A program made the translations under genes and the position numbers. 64,000 nucleotides of DNA, taken from the NCBI RefSeq assembly GCF_013002705.1, contig NZ_JABEND010000002.1, forward strand, positions 248,001 through 312,000. The letters are read 5' to 3'. This document shows positions 36,001 to 43,369 of this stretch, in pieces. The notes beneath the pieces are model-generated. The model had not been told where the DNA came from. It ran no database searches and was given only the letters and a program-made list of their open reading frames with translations. The DNA comes from Nakamurella aerolata. Lineage in GTDB: Bacteria > Actinomycetota > Actinomycetes > Mycobacteriales > Nakamurellaceae. Within the stretch, counting starts at the first letter, position 1. Each line of letters opens with the position of its first letter.

Positions 36001-37070
36001 CGGCGTATTCGGCGACGCGGTATTGCACGGCGGTCCCGGGTGGGCGACTCGCCGCGAGCGAGGCATTGGCGCGCATTTCTGCCGCCTGCGGCATCAACCC
36101 GCAGGTCATGCTCACCACCCTGCAGAAAGAATCCGGCCTGTTGACCAGGTCGGACGCCACCCAGGCCTCCTGGGCGGCCGCCTGGGGCTGGCACTGCCCC
36201 GATACCGGCCCCGGCGGGACGGCCAATTGTGATCCGCAGTATGCGGGATTTGTGAACCAGCTGTACGGCATGGCGTCGCAGTGGTCGCGGTATCGCCTTG
36301 ACCCCGGCAAGTACAACTATCAGGCCGGCCGGGTCGAGCAGATCATGTGGAACGTCGCCGAGTCCGGCTGCGGTGCTGCCCCGGTGTTCATTCGGAATCA
36401 GGCCACCGCGTCGCTGTACAACTACACGCCGTACCAACCGAATGCCGCGGCACTGGCGGCGTACCCGGGTGAGGGCGACCGGTGTTCGGCGTACGGCAAC
36501 CGGAACTTCTTCGTGCTGTTCGGCAAGTACTTCGGCGGTACCGGCGCCAGCATCGCGCCGACCACCGCTGTCACCGGCACCAGCGTCAGCATTCCCGTTG
36601 GCGCGGCAGTGGATCCGGCCGTCGCCGGCAAGCAGATCGTCGCCCCCAACGCCAACGTCGCCAAGGGCCTTGCCGCCGGCTTCGCCGCGGTCGGCCTGCC
36701 CTATGTCTGGGGCGGCGGCACCAACGGCGGCGGCCCCGACCAAGGCTGTGAACGCGCCGGCGGCGACAAGAACTCGTGCAAAGGCATTGTCGGCTTCGAC
36801 TGCTCCGGCCTCACCGGATATGTCTTGCGGCAGGCCGGATTCGTCACCGGCACCGATTCGTCGAGCCAGCGGGCCGGCGGCCAGTCGATCCCATGGAGCC
36901 AGGCGCAGCCAGGCGACATGATCGGCTACCCCGGTCACGTCGCGATCTTCCTCGGCTGGATCGACGGGAATCCATACCTGTTGGAAGCGCCAGGAGTCGG
37001 CAAACAAGTGCAGATTCGTTCCGTACACACCGGCAACATCGACCCGGTGGTGCACCGCTACTGGCGATGA
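33027..37070 (+). CDS. Secreted multidomain cell-wall hydrolase with NlpC/P60 domain
   Basis: A 1,347-residue exported protein. The signal peptide is 1-61 (cleavage near AQA). An N-terminal domain follows (about 65-240). A Lys/Ala helix covers about 357-420 (AAKDKAAKDKAAKD). Residues 551-890 are a mucin-like Ser/Thr/Ala/Pro linker with TTKATPTAAPTTKASP repeats. A domain at 945-1171 carries QKESGL with Glu1035, reminiscent of the ES motif of lysozyme-fold transglycosylases. The C-terminal NlpC/P60 peptidase (1210-1347) has Cys1259 in FDCSG and His1304 in GHVAIFLG. It likely cuts peptidoglycan at both glycan and peptide bonds; the first activity is inferred. ATG at 33027. Confidence 0.85.
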   Translation: MRFSGSIRPSSKSSTGVLGGRSAGAAGTAQRRLGRRVPRYLACAAATTALVVGLIPGSAQAATSPIPVAPPAVVPNAPGTTCWTPGSAFAAQDPFVFAGTRLTATQIAAAQTIADVAAGRGLTDRATRIAVAAAMNVSKLNAKYRNGEAVGLFGQQALPAAQAAARPALADASDPAAAALRFFGDLTVQVPGYQTDKRSDADIAALVLGAPQRAGVTKLSAFATELSQRVNSQTASATAGSAGAAASGASAPAGTAPAGPAPVPSGGAAPGSAVGSASPAPAPAVQPAAPGVGAAAQAPAPVAGAPAAGAVAGAPAAGAAPAGAAPASAAAASAAERLSSLTDQLVRAANDYTAEQQRLAKERAAKVAKAAKERADKAAKAAKDRAAKDKAAKDKAAKDTAAKAAKDTAAKAAKGKAAAAKSAQPAPKNQSAAAKALPAQQDSAQRAAAAPASAKIGAAVAAGELSDLARQLSGVSPARVADQQQALAAFPVLFSPALRTFVGAVVGTPVSQAPVVPRPVAMGPLKFRDATPALEPARAEAGTGDAATPSSTDTTVTTVTTTISGTPTTYTTTVPVTDATATGTTGSDATGTSDATGTSDGTGTSSSSAASTSGSAPAESTVESTAESTGETASGSSSASSSGSSSGSTSGSTSESSSDSPAATSSATGSGTATSAASSSGSTAASSTAASSTAASSTAASSSPAASSTTASSTTASSSGSATTSSAATPTETATTTPAPTTKATPTATTKSSTAAPTATTKSSTAAPTTKATPTAAPTTKASPSAPATTATPTVAPAPTTKATNIAPTTRPTPAGTAAPTSAAPTSTQAPTSKPAATNVGPVTNASTVAPTTAAVPSDQPAARDQQDRDQQDRAQRDRAQRDSERDPAQPDPSEQQPNFDENPTIDSNGSDPVAKDPTVVPAPTPAPAGQAQNCLPVGGSSSSFDPGYIISDEVFYNTTAMNGGQVQAFADQVGAACTGAWCLRNLVVDVPAYSATRYCTAVPGGRLAASEALARISAACGINPQVMLTTLQKESGLLTRSDATQASWAAAWGWHCPDTGPGGTANCDPQYAGFVNQLYGMASQWSRYRLDPGKYNYQAGRVEQIMWNVAESGCGAAPVFIRNQATASLYNYTPYQPNAAALAAYPGEGDRCSAYGNRNFFVLFGKYFGGTGASIAPTTAVTGTSVSIPVGAAVDPAVAGKQIVAPNANVAKGLAAGFAAVGLPYVWGGGTNGGGPDQGCERAGGDKNSCKGIVGFDCSGLTGYVLRQAGFVTGTDSSSQRAGGQSIPWSQAQPGDMIGYPGHVAIFLGWIDGNPYLLEAPGVGKQVQIRSVHTGNIDPVVHRYWR

Positions 37071-37081
37071 CGCTGCGAAGC

Positions 37082-37127
37082 CCGAGCCCGGGCTAATCGG
37101 GCCGATCGGCCCGCTCGCCCGGCTCGG
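37082..37127 (+). terminator. Long hairpin after the cell-wall hydrolase
   Basis: An outer stem pairs CCGAGCCCGGGC (37082-37093) with GCCCGGCTCGG (37117-37127) with one bulge. Inside lies the perfect 16-bp palindrome CGGGCCGATCGGCCCG (37098-37113). There is no T-run. A second hairpin (CCACCTGAAT / ATTCGGGTGG, 37170-37195) follows. Confidence 0.5.
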
Positions 37128-37224
37128 CACCCCAATAGCGCGACTCAGCACCCAAATAGACAGCAATCACCACCTGAATATCCGCATTCGGGTGGCGGTC
37201 GTCGATGCCGGCCAAAGAATGTTC

Positions 37225-37260
37225 TAGAGTAGCGGCCAGGCAATTCCGCACATTCGGAAT
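37225..37260 (+). promoter_or_regulatory. lsr2 promoter and leader palindrome
   Basis: TAGAGT (37225-37230) is a likely -10, giving a start near 37238 and a leader of about 70 bases. ATTCCGCACATTCGGAAT (37243-37260) just inside the leader is an inverted repeat with 6-bp arms. It could be an operator or an RNA hairpin. The lsr2 ribosome site GGAGGA follows. Confidence 0.45.
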
Positions 37261-37308
37261 GCTCGCCGACGTTCGGCCCCTGTCAACGACCCACTATGGA
37301 GGAAACCG

Positions 37309-37650
37309 GTGGCCACCCAGACCACTGTCACGCTGATCGACGACATCGACGGCTCGGAAGCCGCGGAAACCGTCGAGTTCGCCATCGACGGTGCTGCGTA
37401 CGAGATCGACCTGAACGACAAGAACGCCAAGAAGCTCCGCGACGCCGTTGCCAACTACGTGGCACACGGCCGGCACGTCTCCCGCGCCAACACCGGTGTC
37501 CGCCGCCGCGGCGCCAAGGCCGCCGCCACCCGCAACAGCCGCGAACAGCTGCAGGCGATTCGCGACTGGGCCCGCCGCCAGGGCTACGAGGTGTCCGACC
37601 GTGGACGCATCGCGGCGAACATCGTCGAAGCCTTCGAGGCAGCCCACTGA
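37309..37650 (+). CDS. lsr2: Lsr2 nucleoid-associated protein
   Basis: A 113-residue H-NS-like DNA-bridging silencer of actinobacteria. The N-terminal dimerisation half reads TQTTVTLIDDIDGSEAAETV and IDLNDKNAKKLRDAVANYV. The C-terminal DNA-binding half has the AT-hook-like RGR in VSDRGRIAANIVEAF, which inserts in the minor groove. The GTG at 37309 has GGAGGA six bases upstream. It lies upstream of clpC as in mycobacteria, but a strong terminator and 377 bases separate them. Lsr2 typically represses AT-rich and horizontally gained DNA. Confidence 0.96.
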   Translation: MATQTTVTLIDDIDGSEAAETVEFAIDGAAYEIDLNDKNAKKLRDAVANYVAHGRHVSRANTGVRRRGAKAAATRNSREQLQAIRDWARRQGYEVSDRGRIAANIVEAFEAAH

Positions 37651-37680
37651 GTGCACTGAGCAGGGTGCACAGCACCCGAC

Positions 37681-37731
37681 ACAACGGCCCGCCGCCCGAG
37701 CATCCGCTCGGCCCGGCGGGCCGTTGTTTGT
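37681..37731 (+). terminator. Strong hairpin terminator after lsr2
   Basis: ACAACGGCCCGCCG (37681-37694) pairs perfectly with CGGCGGGCCGTTGT (37714-37727), with an inner CCGAG/CTCGG stem and a CATCCG loop. TTGTTTG follows. It begins 30 bases after the lsr2 stop. Confidence 0.8.
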
Positions 37732-37771
37732 GCACGGTTCCGTTTGTGCACGGTTCTGTTTGTCACGGTCT
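37726..37771. repeat. 16-bp tandem repeat, about three units
   Basis: GTTTGTGCACGGTTCC is followed by the same unit ending T and then a shortened copy. It starts in the tail of the lsr2 terminator. Its role is unknown. Confidence 0.8.
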
Positions 37772-37918
37772 TGTGCACTGTTCGCCCTCGGCGTAGGCCG
37801 CTGCCCTGGTGGAACGAGACCGGCACCGGCAGCGTTGAGCATGAACGTCACCACTGGACGGACCTGCACCGATCAGCACGCAACCGGTAACAGCACGGCA
37901 ACAGTTGTGCCGTTCGAT

Positions 37919-38001
37919 GACGGCAATGCCGTCGCAAACGGACAAACGTGAGTTGGCGCCGGGCCCAGCAGCGAAATTGCGCCGCAGTGCCGCACTACAG
38001 T
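37919..38001 (+). promoter_or_regulatory. clpC upstream region: palindrome and probable -10
   Basis: GACGGCAATGCCGTC (37919-37933) is a 7-bp-arm perfect inverted repeat, a possible operator. TACAGT (37996-38001) is the likely -10; the leader of about 20-30 bases carries the AGAAGGAG ribosome site. I could not find a ClgR-type site. Confidence 0.4.
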
Positions 38002-38027
38002 GGGGCATCAGCGAGAAGGAGCGTTAG

Positions 38028-40721
38028 ATGTTTGAACGGTTCACCGACCGGGCCCGCCGGGTTGTCGTCCTGGCCCAAGAAGAGGCCCGGATGCTCAACC
38101 ACAACTACATCGGCACCGAGCACATCCTGCTCGGGCTGATCCACGAGGGCGAGGGCGTCGCCGCCAAGGCTCTGGAGAGTCTTGGCATCGCGCTCGAGGG
38201 TGTCCGTCAACAGGTCGAGGAGATCATCGGCCAGGGCGCCCAGGCCCCCAGCGGGCACATCCCGTTCACCCCGCGGGCCAAGAAGGTGCTGGAGCTGAGC
38301 CTGCGCGAGGCGCTGCAGCTCGGCCACAACTACATCGGCACCGAGCACATCCTGCTCGGCCTGATCCGCGAGGGCGAGGGCGTCGCCGCCCAGGTGCTGG
38401 TCAAGCTGGGTGCCGACCTGTCGCGGGTGCGCCAGCAGGTGCTGCAGCTGCTGTCCGGTTTCCAGGGCAAGGAGTCCGCTGCCGCCGAGGGGGGCCGCAG
38501 CGAGGGCAGCCCGTCAACGTCGCTGGTGCTCGACCAGTTCGGGCGCAACCTGACCCAGTCCGCCCGCGAGGGCAAGCTCGACCCGGTCATCAACCGCGAG
38601 TCCGAGATCGAGCGGGTCATGCAGGTGCTGTCCCGTCGTACCAAGAACAACCCGGTGCTGATCGGCGAGCCCGGGGTCGGCAAAACCGCCGTCGTCGAGG
38701 GGCTGGCACAGGCCATCGTCCGCGGCGACGTGCCGACCACGCTGAAGGACAAGCACCTCTACACGCTGGATCTCGGCTCGCTGGTGGCCGGCTCCCGCTA
38801 CCGCGGCGACTTCGAAGAGCGGCTGAAGAAGGTGCTCAAGGAGATCCGCACCCGCGGCGACATCATCATGTTCATCGACGAGATCCACACCCTTGTCGGT
38901 GCCGGGGCCGCCGAGGGCGCGATCGACGCCGCCAGCATCCTGAAGCCGATGCTGGCCCGCGGTGAGCTGCAGACCATCGGCGCCACCACGCTCGATGAGT
39001 ACCGCAAGTACGTCGAGAAAGACCCGGCGCTGGAGCGTCGCTTCCAGCCCATCCAGGTGGGCGAGCCGAACGTCGCGCACACCATCGAGATCCTCAAGGG
39101 GCTGCGCGATCGCTACGAGGCGCACCACCGGATCACCATCACCGACGACGCGCTGGTGGCTGCCGCCACCCTGGCCGACCGGTACATCAACGACAGGTAC
39201 CTGCCGGACAAGGCCATCGACCTGATCGACGAGGCCGGCGCCAGGATGCGCATCCGCCGGATGACGGCGCCGCCGGACCTGCGTGAGTTCGACGAGAAGC
39301 TGTCGAACGTGCGCCGGGAGAAGGAATCGGCGATCGACGCGCAGGACTTCGAGAAGGCCGCGTCGCTCCGCGATTCCGAGAAGCAGCTGCTGACCAAGAA
39401 GTCCGAGCGCGAGAAGGCTTGGAAGGACGGCGATCTCGACGTCGTCAGCGAGGTCGACGACGAGCAGATCGCCGAAGTGCTGGCCAACTGGACCGGCATC
39501 CCGGTCTTCAAGCTGACCGAGGAAGAGACCACTCGGCTGCTCAAGATGGAGACCGAGCTGCACAAGCGGATCATCGGCCAGAACGAGGCGGTCAAGGCTG
39601 TCTCGCAGGCCATCCGCCGCACCCGCGCCGGGCTGAAAGACCCGAAGCGGCCGTCCGGCTCGTTCATCTTCGCCGGCCCGTCCGGTGTCGGTAAGACGGA
39701 GCTGACCAAGGCGCTCGCCGAGTTCCTGTTCGGCGACGAGGACGCGCTGATCCAGGTCGACATGGGCGAGTTCCACGACCGGTACACCGCGTCCAGGCTG
39801 TTCGGTGCCCCTCCCGGCTACGTCGGCTACGAAGAGGGCGGCCAGCTCACCGAGAAGGTGCGCCGCAAGCCGTTCTCGGTGGTGCTGTTCGACGAGATCG
39901 AAAAGGCGCACCCGGAGATCTACAACACGCTGCTGCAGGTGTTGGAGGACGGCCGTCTCACCGACGGCCAGGGCCGCACGGTCGACTTCAAGAACACCGT
40001 CATCGTGTTCACCTCGAACCTGGGCACCTCCGACATCTCCAAGGCTGTCGGGTTGGGCTTCACCTCAGGTAACGACGCCGAGTCGAACTACGACCGGATG
40101 AAGACCAAGGTGAACGACGAGCTGAAGCGGCACTTCCGTCCCGAGTTCCTCAACCGCATCGACGACACCGTGGTCTTCCACCAGCTGACCCCACCGGAGA
40201 TCCGCGAAATGGTCGACCTGCAGTTGGGCAGGGTGACCACCGCCCTGAAGAACAAGGACATGGACCTGGCCGTCACCGACTCGGCCAAGGCGCTGCTCGG
40301 CGAGCGCGGGTTCGATCCGGTGCTGGGAGCGCGGCCGCTGCGTCGCACCATCCAGCGGGAGATCGAGGACGCGCTGAGCGAGAAGATCCTGTTCGACGAG
40401 ATCAAGCCGGGCCAGATCGTCACGGTCGATGTGGACGGCGCGGTGACCGACGGATCGGACAACTCGGCGGTGAAGTTCACCTTCACCGGCGCGCCGAAGC
40501 CGCCGAAGCTGACCAAGGACGACGACGGCGATCGTGAGCCGGTGGCCGTCGGCGCCATCGCCGGCGGCGGCAGCGGCAGCGCGATGGGTCCGGACGCGGT
40601 GACGCCGGGACCGGATGCCGACCCGACGCCCGGTGGTGCGCATGCGTTGCCGGACAACCCGGGGGACAACCCCGGCGGCAAGCACGCCCATGAGGGCGGC
40701 GACGGCCCGGTCGCCGTCTGA
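38028..40721 (+). CDS. clpC: ATP-dependent Clp protease ATPase subunit ClpC
   Basis: Hexameric AAA+ unfoldase (897 residues) that feeds substrates to ClpP. Two N-terminal Clp repeats carry [14 protein letters not shown] twice. D1 has Walker A GEPGVGKT (213-220) and [24 protein letters not shown]-like middle domain follows ([20 protein letters not shown]). D2 has GPSGVGKT (550-557) and [13 protein letters not shown]. The tail after about residue 835 is Gly/Pro/Asp/His-rich and unusual. The ATG at 38028 with AAGGAG gives [10 protein letters not shown], as in all ClpC. Confidence 0.98.
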   Translation: MFERFTDRARRVVVLAQEEARMLNHNYIGTEHILLGLIHEGEGVAAKALESLGIALEGVRQQVEEIIGQGAQAPSGHIPFTPRAKKVLELSLREALQLGHNYIGTEHILLGLIREGEGVAAQVLVKLGADLSRVRQQVLQLLSGFQGKESAAAEGGRSEGSPSTSLVLDQFGRNLTQSAREGKLDPVINRESEIERVMQVLSRRTKNNPVLIGEPGVGKTAVVEGLAQAIVRGDVPTTLKDKHLYTLDLGSLVAGSRYRGDFEERLKKVLKEIRTRGDIIMFIDEIHTLVGAGAAEGAIDAASILKPMLARGELQTIGATTLDEYRKYVEKDPALERRFQPIQVGEPNVAHTIEILKGLRDRYEAHHRITITDDALVAAATLADRYINDRYLPDKAIDLIDEAGARMRIRRMTAPPDLREFDEKLSNVRREKESAIDAQDFEKAASLRDSEKQLLTKKSEREKAWKDGDLDVVSEVDDEQIAEVLANWTGIPVFKLTEEETTRLLKMETELHKRIIGQNEAVKAVSQAIRRTRAGLKDPKRPSGSFIFAGPSGVGKTELTKALAEFLFGDEDALIQVDMGEFHDRYTASRLFGAPPGYVGYEEGGQLTEKVRRKPFSVVLFDEIEKAHPEIYNTLLQVLEDGRLTDGQGRTVDFKNTVIVFTSNLGTSDISKAVGLGFTSGNDAESNYDRMKTKVNDELKRHFRPEFLNRIDDTVVFHQLTPPEIREMVDLQLGRVTTALKNKDMDLAVTDSAKALLGERGFDPVLGARPLRRTIQREIEDALSEKILFDEIKPGQIVTVDVDGAVTDGSDNSAVKFTFTGAPKPPKLTKDDDGDREPVAVGAIAGGGSGSAMGPDAVTPGPDADPTPGGAHALPDNPGDNPGGKHAHEGGDGPVAV

Positions 40722-40740
40722 CGGTCCAGCCGTCAGACGG
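40714..40740 (+). terminator. Hairpin over the clpC stop codon
   Basis: CCGTCTGACGG (40714-40724) and CCGTCAGACGG (40730-40740) form an 11-bp perfect stem with the loop TCCAG. The stop codon lies in the left arm. There is no T-run. Confidence 0.55.
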
Positions 40741-40810
40741 CCCAGCCGCCGGTTGATACCGACCAGCACCCGTTCCAGCCATCGGCTGAGACCGGCCAGT
40801 AGCACGCAGG

Positions 40811-40839
40811 AGCCCCGCACCGAGATTCGGTGCGGGGCT
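40811..40839. terminator. Hairpin terminator downstream of clpC
   Basis: AGCCCCGCACCGA (40811-40823) pairs perfectly with TCGGTGCGGGGCT (40827-40839) across a GAT loop; TCTGCGGTTTGG follows. It lies in the convergent clpC/MFS spacer and could serve both strands. Confidence 0.75.
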
Positions 40840-40844
40840 TCTGC

Positions 40845-40878
40845 GGTTTGGCACCAGCGAAGGTTTGGCACCAGCGAA
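40845..40878. repeat. Perfect 17-bp tandem duplication
   Basis: GGTTTGGCACCAGCGAA occurs twice back to back, right after the clpC terminator. Confidence 0.9.
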
Positions 40879-40941
40879 GCAACTCTGACTTTGCTCCGCG
40901 AGACGGAGCATTGCCGGAGCCCGGCCGGGCCGCACCAGCGC

Positions 40942-41025
40942 CCAGCGGAAATATCGGTGTCTCGACGCGACTGTGCAGAACCCGACCTGCGGAAACGGGA
41001 TTCGAGGCGCCGATATGTCCGCTGG
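40942..41025. repeat. Dispersed palindromic element, copy B (84 bp)
   Basis: This is the best copy. The left end CCAGCGGAAATATCGGTG (40942-40959) and the right end CGCCGATATGTCCGCTGG (41008-41025) are inverted repeats matching at 16 of 18; pairing extends to about 24 bp with three mismatches. The inside holds GACCTGCGGAAACGGG. The right end touches the stop codon of the MFS gene. Copies A (14779) and C (58961) share ends, core and length. Confidence 0.85.
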
Positions 41026-42621
41026 TCAGCGCGCGGCTTGCCCGGAGGAGTTCGCTCGGCGGCCACCGGGCAGCGCGAGCGCCGCCAGCAGTGCCAGCAC
41101 CGCGACGACTCCGGCGATCCAGAACAGGGTCGAGTTCGCTGACGCCGCGGCGTGCACCACCGCGTCCTTGGCAGGGGCGGGGAGCGCGGTCAACCGGTTG
41201 GGGTCGACGCTGGCGACGGTGAGGCCGGCGGTGCCTGGTGCCGGGTGATCGGCAAGGTAACTCTGGAACCGGCCGCTGAACACGGCACCGAGCCCGCCCA
41301 CGCCAATCGCGCCGAACACCATCCGCAGAAACGAGGCGGCGCCGGTGGCGGCACCGACCTCGCCGGCCGGCGCCGAGTTCTGCACCAAGACCAGCGGCGT
41401 CTGGAACAGCAGGCCGATGCCGACACCGATCCCCAGCATCAGCAGCGCGGTCAGCAGACCCGACGTGCCTACTCCCATCGTCGCGAGCAGCACGCAGGCA
41501 ACGGTCAGTGCCGCGGTCCCGGCGATCAGAACCGGGCGGAACCTGTCGCCACTGCTGGTCCAGGCGCCGATCAGCATCGCCACCGCAACGGTGGGCAGCA
41601 GCATCGGCAGCAGCAGCAACCCGCTGTTGCTGGCCGAATGTCCCTGCACCACCTGGGAGAAAACCGGAAGATAGTTCATCGCCGCCATCATCACCGCGCC
41701 GGGACCGAGCGCCAGCACCAGCATGGACAGCAGAGCAGAGCGGTTGCGGAACAGGTCGAGCGGCAGCACCGCATTGTCCGCCCGCCGTTCGACCATCACG
41801 GTCGCGACAATCGCCAGCAGCCCGATCACAGCGGCTCCGATCACCTGCCAGGACAGCCAGGCAAACTGATTGCCGCCCCAGCTGACCGCCAGCACGGTGC
41901 CCGCCGCTGCCACCGACACGGTGGCGAGGCCGGCAATGTCGACCCGTCCATTGGTCTGCCGCTTGGGCAGCCGAAGCAGTGCGCCGATGCCGACCATGGC
42001 GATCGCGACCAGCGGCAGGTTCAGCAGGAAGATCCACCGCCAGCCAAGGTGATCGGTGATCAGCCCGCCCACCCACGGCCCGACGATCATCGAGAGGGGT
42101 GCGACCGCACCGAAGATGCCCTGGTAACGGCTGCGCTTTTCGGGCGGGGCCACTTCGGCGACGGTGGCCAGCAGCGAGGTGGCCGTCATGCCGGCGCCCA
42201 AACCTTGCACCGCCCTGGCCAGGATCAGCTCCGTCATCGAAGTGGACACCCCCGACCACAGCGACCCGACAAAGAACACCGCCTGCGCTGTCAGCAGCAT
42301 CTTCCGGCGGCCGAACATGTCGCCGAGGCGCCCGGAGACCACCATGCCAATCGCCATGGTGAGTAGGAAACTCGTTGCCACCCAGGAGATTCGATCGAAT
42401 CCGCCCAAGTCGCCGGCGATCGTGGGCACCGCGGTGGCGGCAACCAAGCTGTCCAGCTGCACCGGCACAAGAGCCAGCACCAGGCTGGTCATGATCGGCC
42501 AAAGGGGCCCGCCGGCAGCCGAGCATGGTCGGATGGGACCAGGTTCCGACACCGCTGTGCCGGTGCCGCCGGGCGGCCCCGACCGAGCGGAATGACGGGA
42601 ACGAGCAGAACTCACAATCAT
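41026..42621 (-). CDS. DHA2-type MFS multidrug efflux transporter
   Basis: A 531-residue permease of the EmrB/QacA (DHA2, 14-helix) class. The family's first-helix region is TSLVLALVPVQLDSLVAATA; the loop motif GRLGDMFGRRKML is motif A; ILARAVQGLGAGMTATSL and IVGPWVGGLITDHLGWRWIF (motif C) follow. These pumps export drugs or lipophilic cations by proton exchange. The ATG at 42621 is preceded by GAGG. The divergent TetR gene and paired operators say it is drug-inducible. The N-terminal about 35 residues are Ser/Pro-rich. Confidence 0.93.
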   Translation of the reverse strand: MIVSSARSRHSARSGPPGGTGTAVSEPGPIRPCSAAGGPLWPIMTSLVLALVPVQLDSLVAATAVPTIAGDLGGFDRISWVATSFLLTMAIGMVVSGRLGDMFGRRKMLLTAQAVFFVGSLWSGVSTSMTELILARAVQGLGAGMTATSLLATVAEVAPPEKRSRYQGIFGAVAPLSMIVGPWVGGLITDHLGWRWIFLLNLPLVAIAMVGIGALLRLPKRQTNGRVDIAGLATVSVAAAGTVLAVSWGGNQFAWLSWQVIGAAVIGLLAIVATVMVERRADNAVLPLDLFRNRSALLSMLVLALGPGAVMMAAMNYLPVFSQVVQGHSASNSGLLLLPMLLPTVAVAMLIGAWTSSGDRFRPVLIAGTAALTVACVLLATMGVGTSGLLTALLMLGIGVGIGLLFQTPLVLVQNSAPAGEVGAATGAASFLRMVFGAIGVGGLGAVFSGRFQSYLADHPAPGTAGLTVASVDPNRLTALPAPAKDAVVHAAASANSTLFWIAGVVAVLALLAALALPGGRRANSSGQAAR

Positions 42622-42632
42622 CAGATACCTCG

Positions 42633-42704
42633 CTTACTTGTCGGCCGGCTAGTTGCTAGCCTGCCGACAGGTAAGCACGGTACTAGCCGGCCGTCAAGTA
42701 GAAT
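42633..42704. promoter_or_regulatory. Divergent operators and promoters of the efflux pump and TetR gene
   Basis: ACTTGTCGGCCGGCTAGT (42636-42653) recurs inverted at 42699-42682 as ACTTGACGGCCGGCTAGT (17/18). A second inverted pair, CTTACTTGTCGGC (42633-42645) and GCCGACAGGTAAG (42663-42675), matches at 12/13. GGCTAGTTGCTAGCC (42647-42661) is a perfect palindrome between them. TAGAAT (42699-42704) is a likely -10 six bases before the TetR ATG, so an operator overlaps it. Confidence 0.75.
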
Positions 42705-42710
42705 GCCCCG

Positions 42711-43304
42711 ATGCCAGGTGACCGTGCACATTCCCGAAGCAGCCGGCATCGTGACACCCGCCAGGAGATCGTCGCGGTGGCCATGGGCTTGTTCATCGAC
42801 CAGGGCTACGAGAAGACCTCGCTGCGGGAAATCGCGGACGAGCTCGGTGTGACGAAAGCCGCGCTGTACTACCACTTCCGTACCAAGCGGGACATTGTCG
42901 AGGCCGCGTTCCAGGGGAGCGCGGAACAGGTCGAGGAGATCCGTCAGTGGCTGTCCGAGGCGCCACCGTCACGCCGCCGCAACAAGGAACTGGTCGAGCG
43001 ACTCGCGACGTTGATCGGCGGTGACGCCGGCTTGGCGATGCGATTCGGCCAGGCCAACCCCACCACCATGACGTCCGAAAAACTCGGCCAGCAACAGTCC
43101 GACCAGGTCGCCGCGCTGATCACGCGGTTGGCCGGAGAGCAGCCGACCGCCGAGCAGTCGATCAAGGCCACGCTGGCGTTCGGGGCGTTGGCGCTCAGTG
43201 GCGCCGGCCCCGGTGCCCGGGTGGCAGCGGGAACAGCCGCCGAGCGGCGTGCCGCGGGCAGCGCGGTGGCGCTGGAACTGCTGGACTCGATCATCGACGA
43301 GTAG
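42711..43304 (+). CDS. TetR family transcriptional regulator
   Basis: A 197-residue repressor. Residues 15-62 are the TetR helix-turn-helix: RQEIVAVAMGLFIDQGYEKT, then LREIADELGVTKAALYYHFR. The C-terminal ligand domain is typical for length. It is divergent from the DHA2 pump, with inverted operators between. The ATG at 42711 has TAGAAT six bases upstream and no ribosome site, so the mRNA is probably leaderless and the operator at 42682-42699 sits at its -10. It should repress the pump and itself until a pump substrate binds. Confidence 0.93.
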   Translation: MPGDRAHSRSSRHRDTRQEIVAVAMGLFIDQGYEKTSLREIADELGVTKAALYYHFRTKRDIVEAAFQGSAEQVEEIRQWLSEAPPSRRRNKELVERLATLIGGDAGLAMRFGQANPTTMTSEKLGQQQSDQVAALITRLAGEQPTAEQSIKATLAFGALALSGAGPGARVAAGTAAERRAAGSAVALELLDSIIDE

Positions 43305-43369
43305 TCCGTGCGGCGGGCGGTCGCACGCCCGGGCGGCGGCGTCGGGCAGCGGCCGGCGGCGGGTTCGCG

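Noticed and set aside
43310-43330. Terminator between TetR and the ABC operon
   Set aside because: Only a 6-bp CGGGCG/CGCCCG stem is found, which is expected by chance in this DNA.
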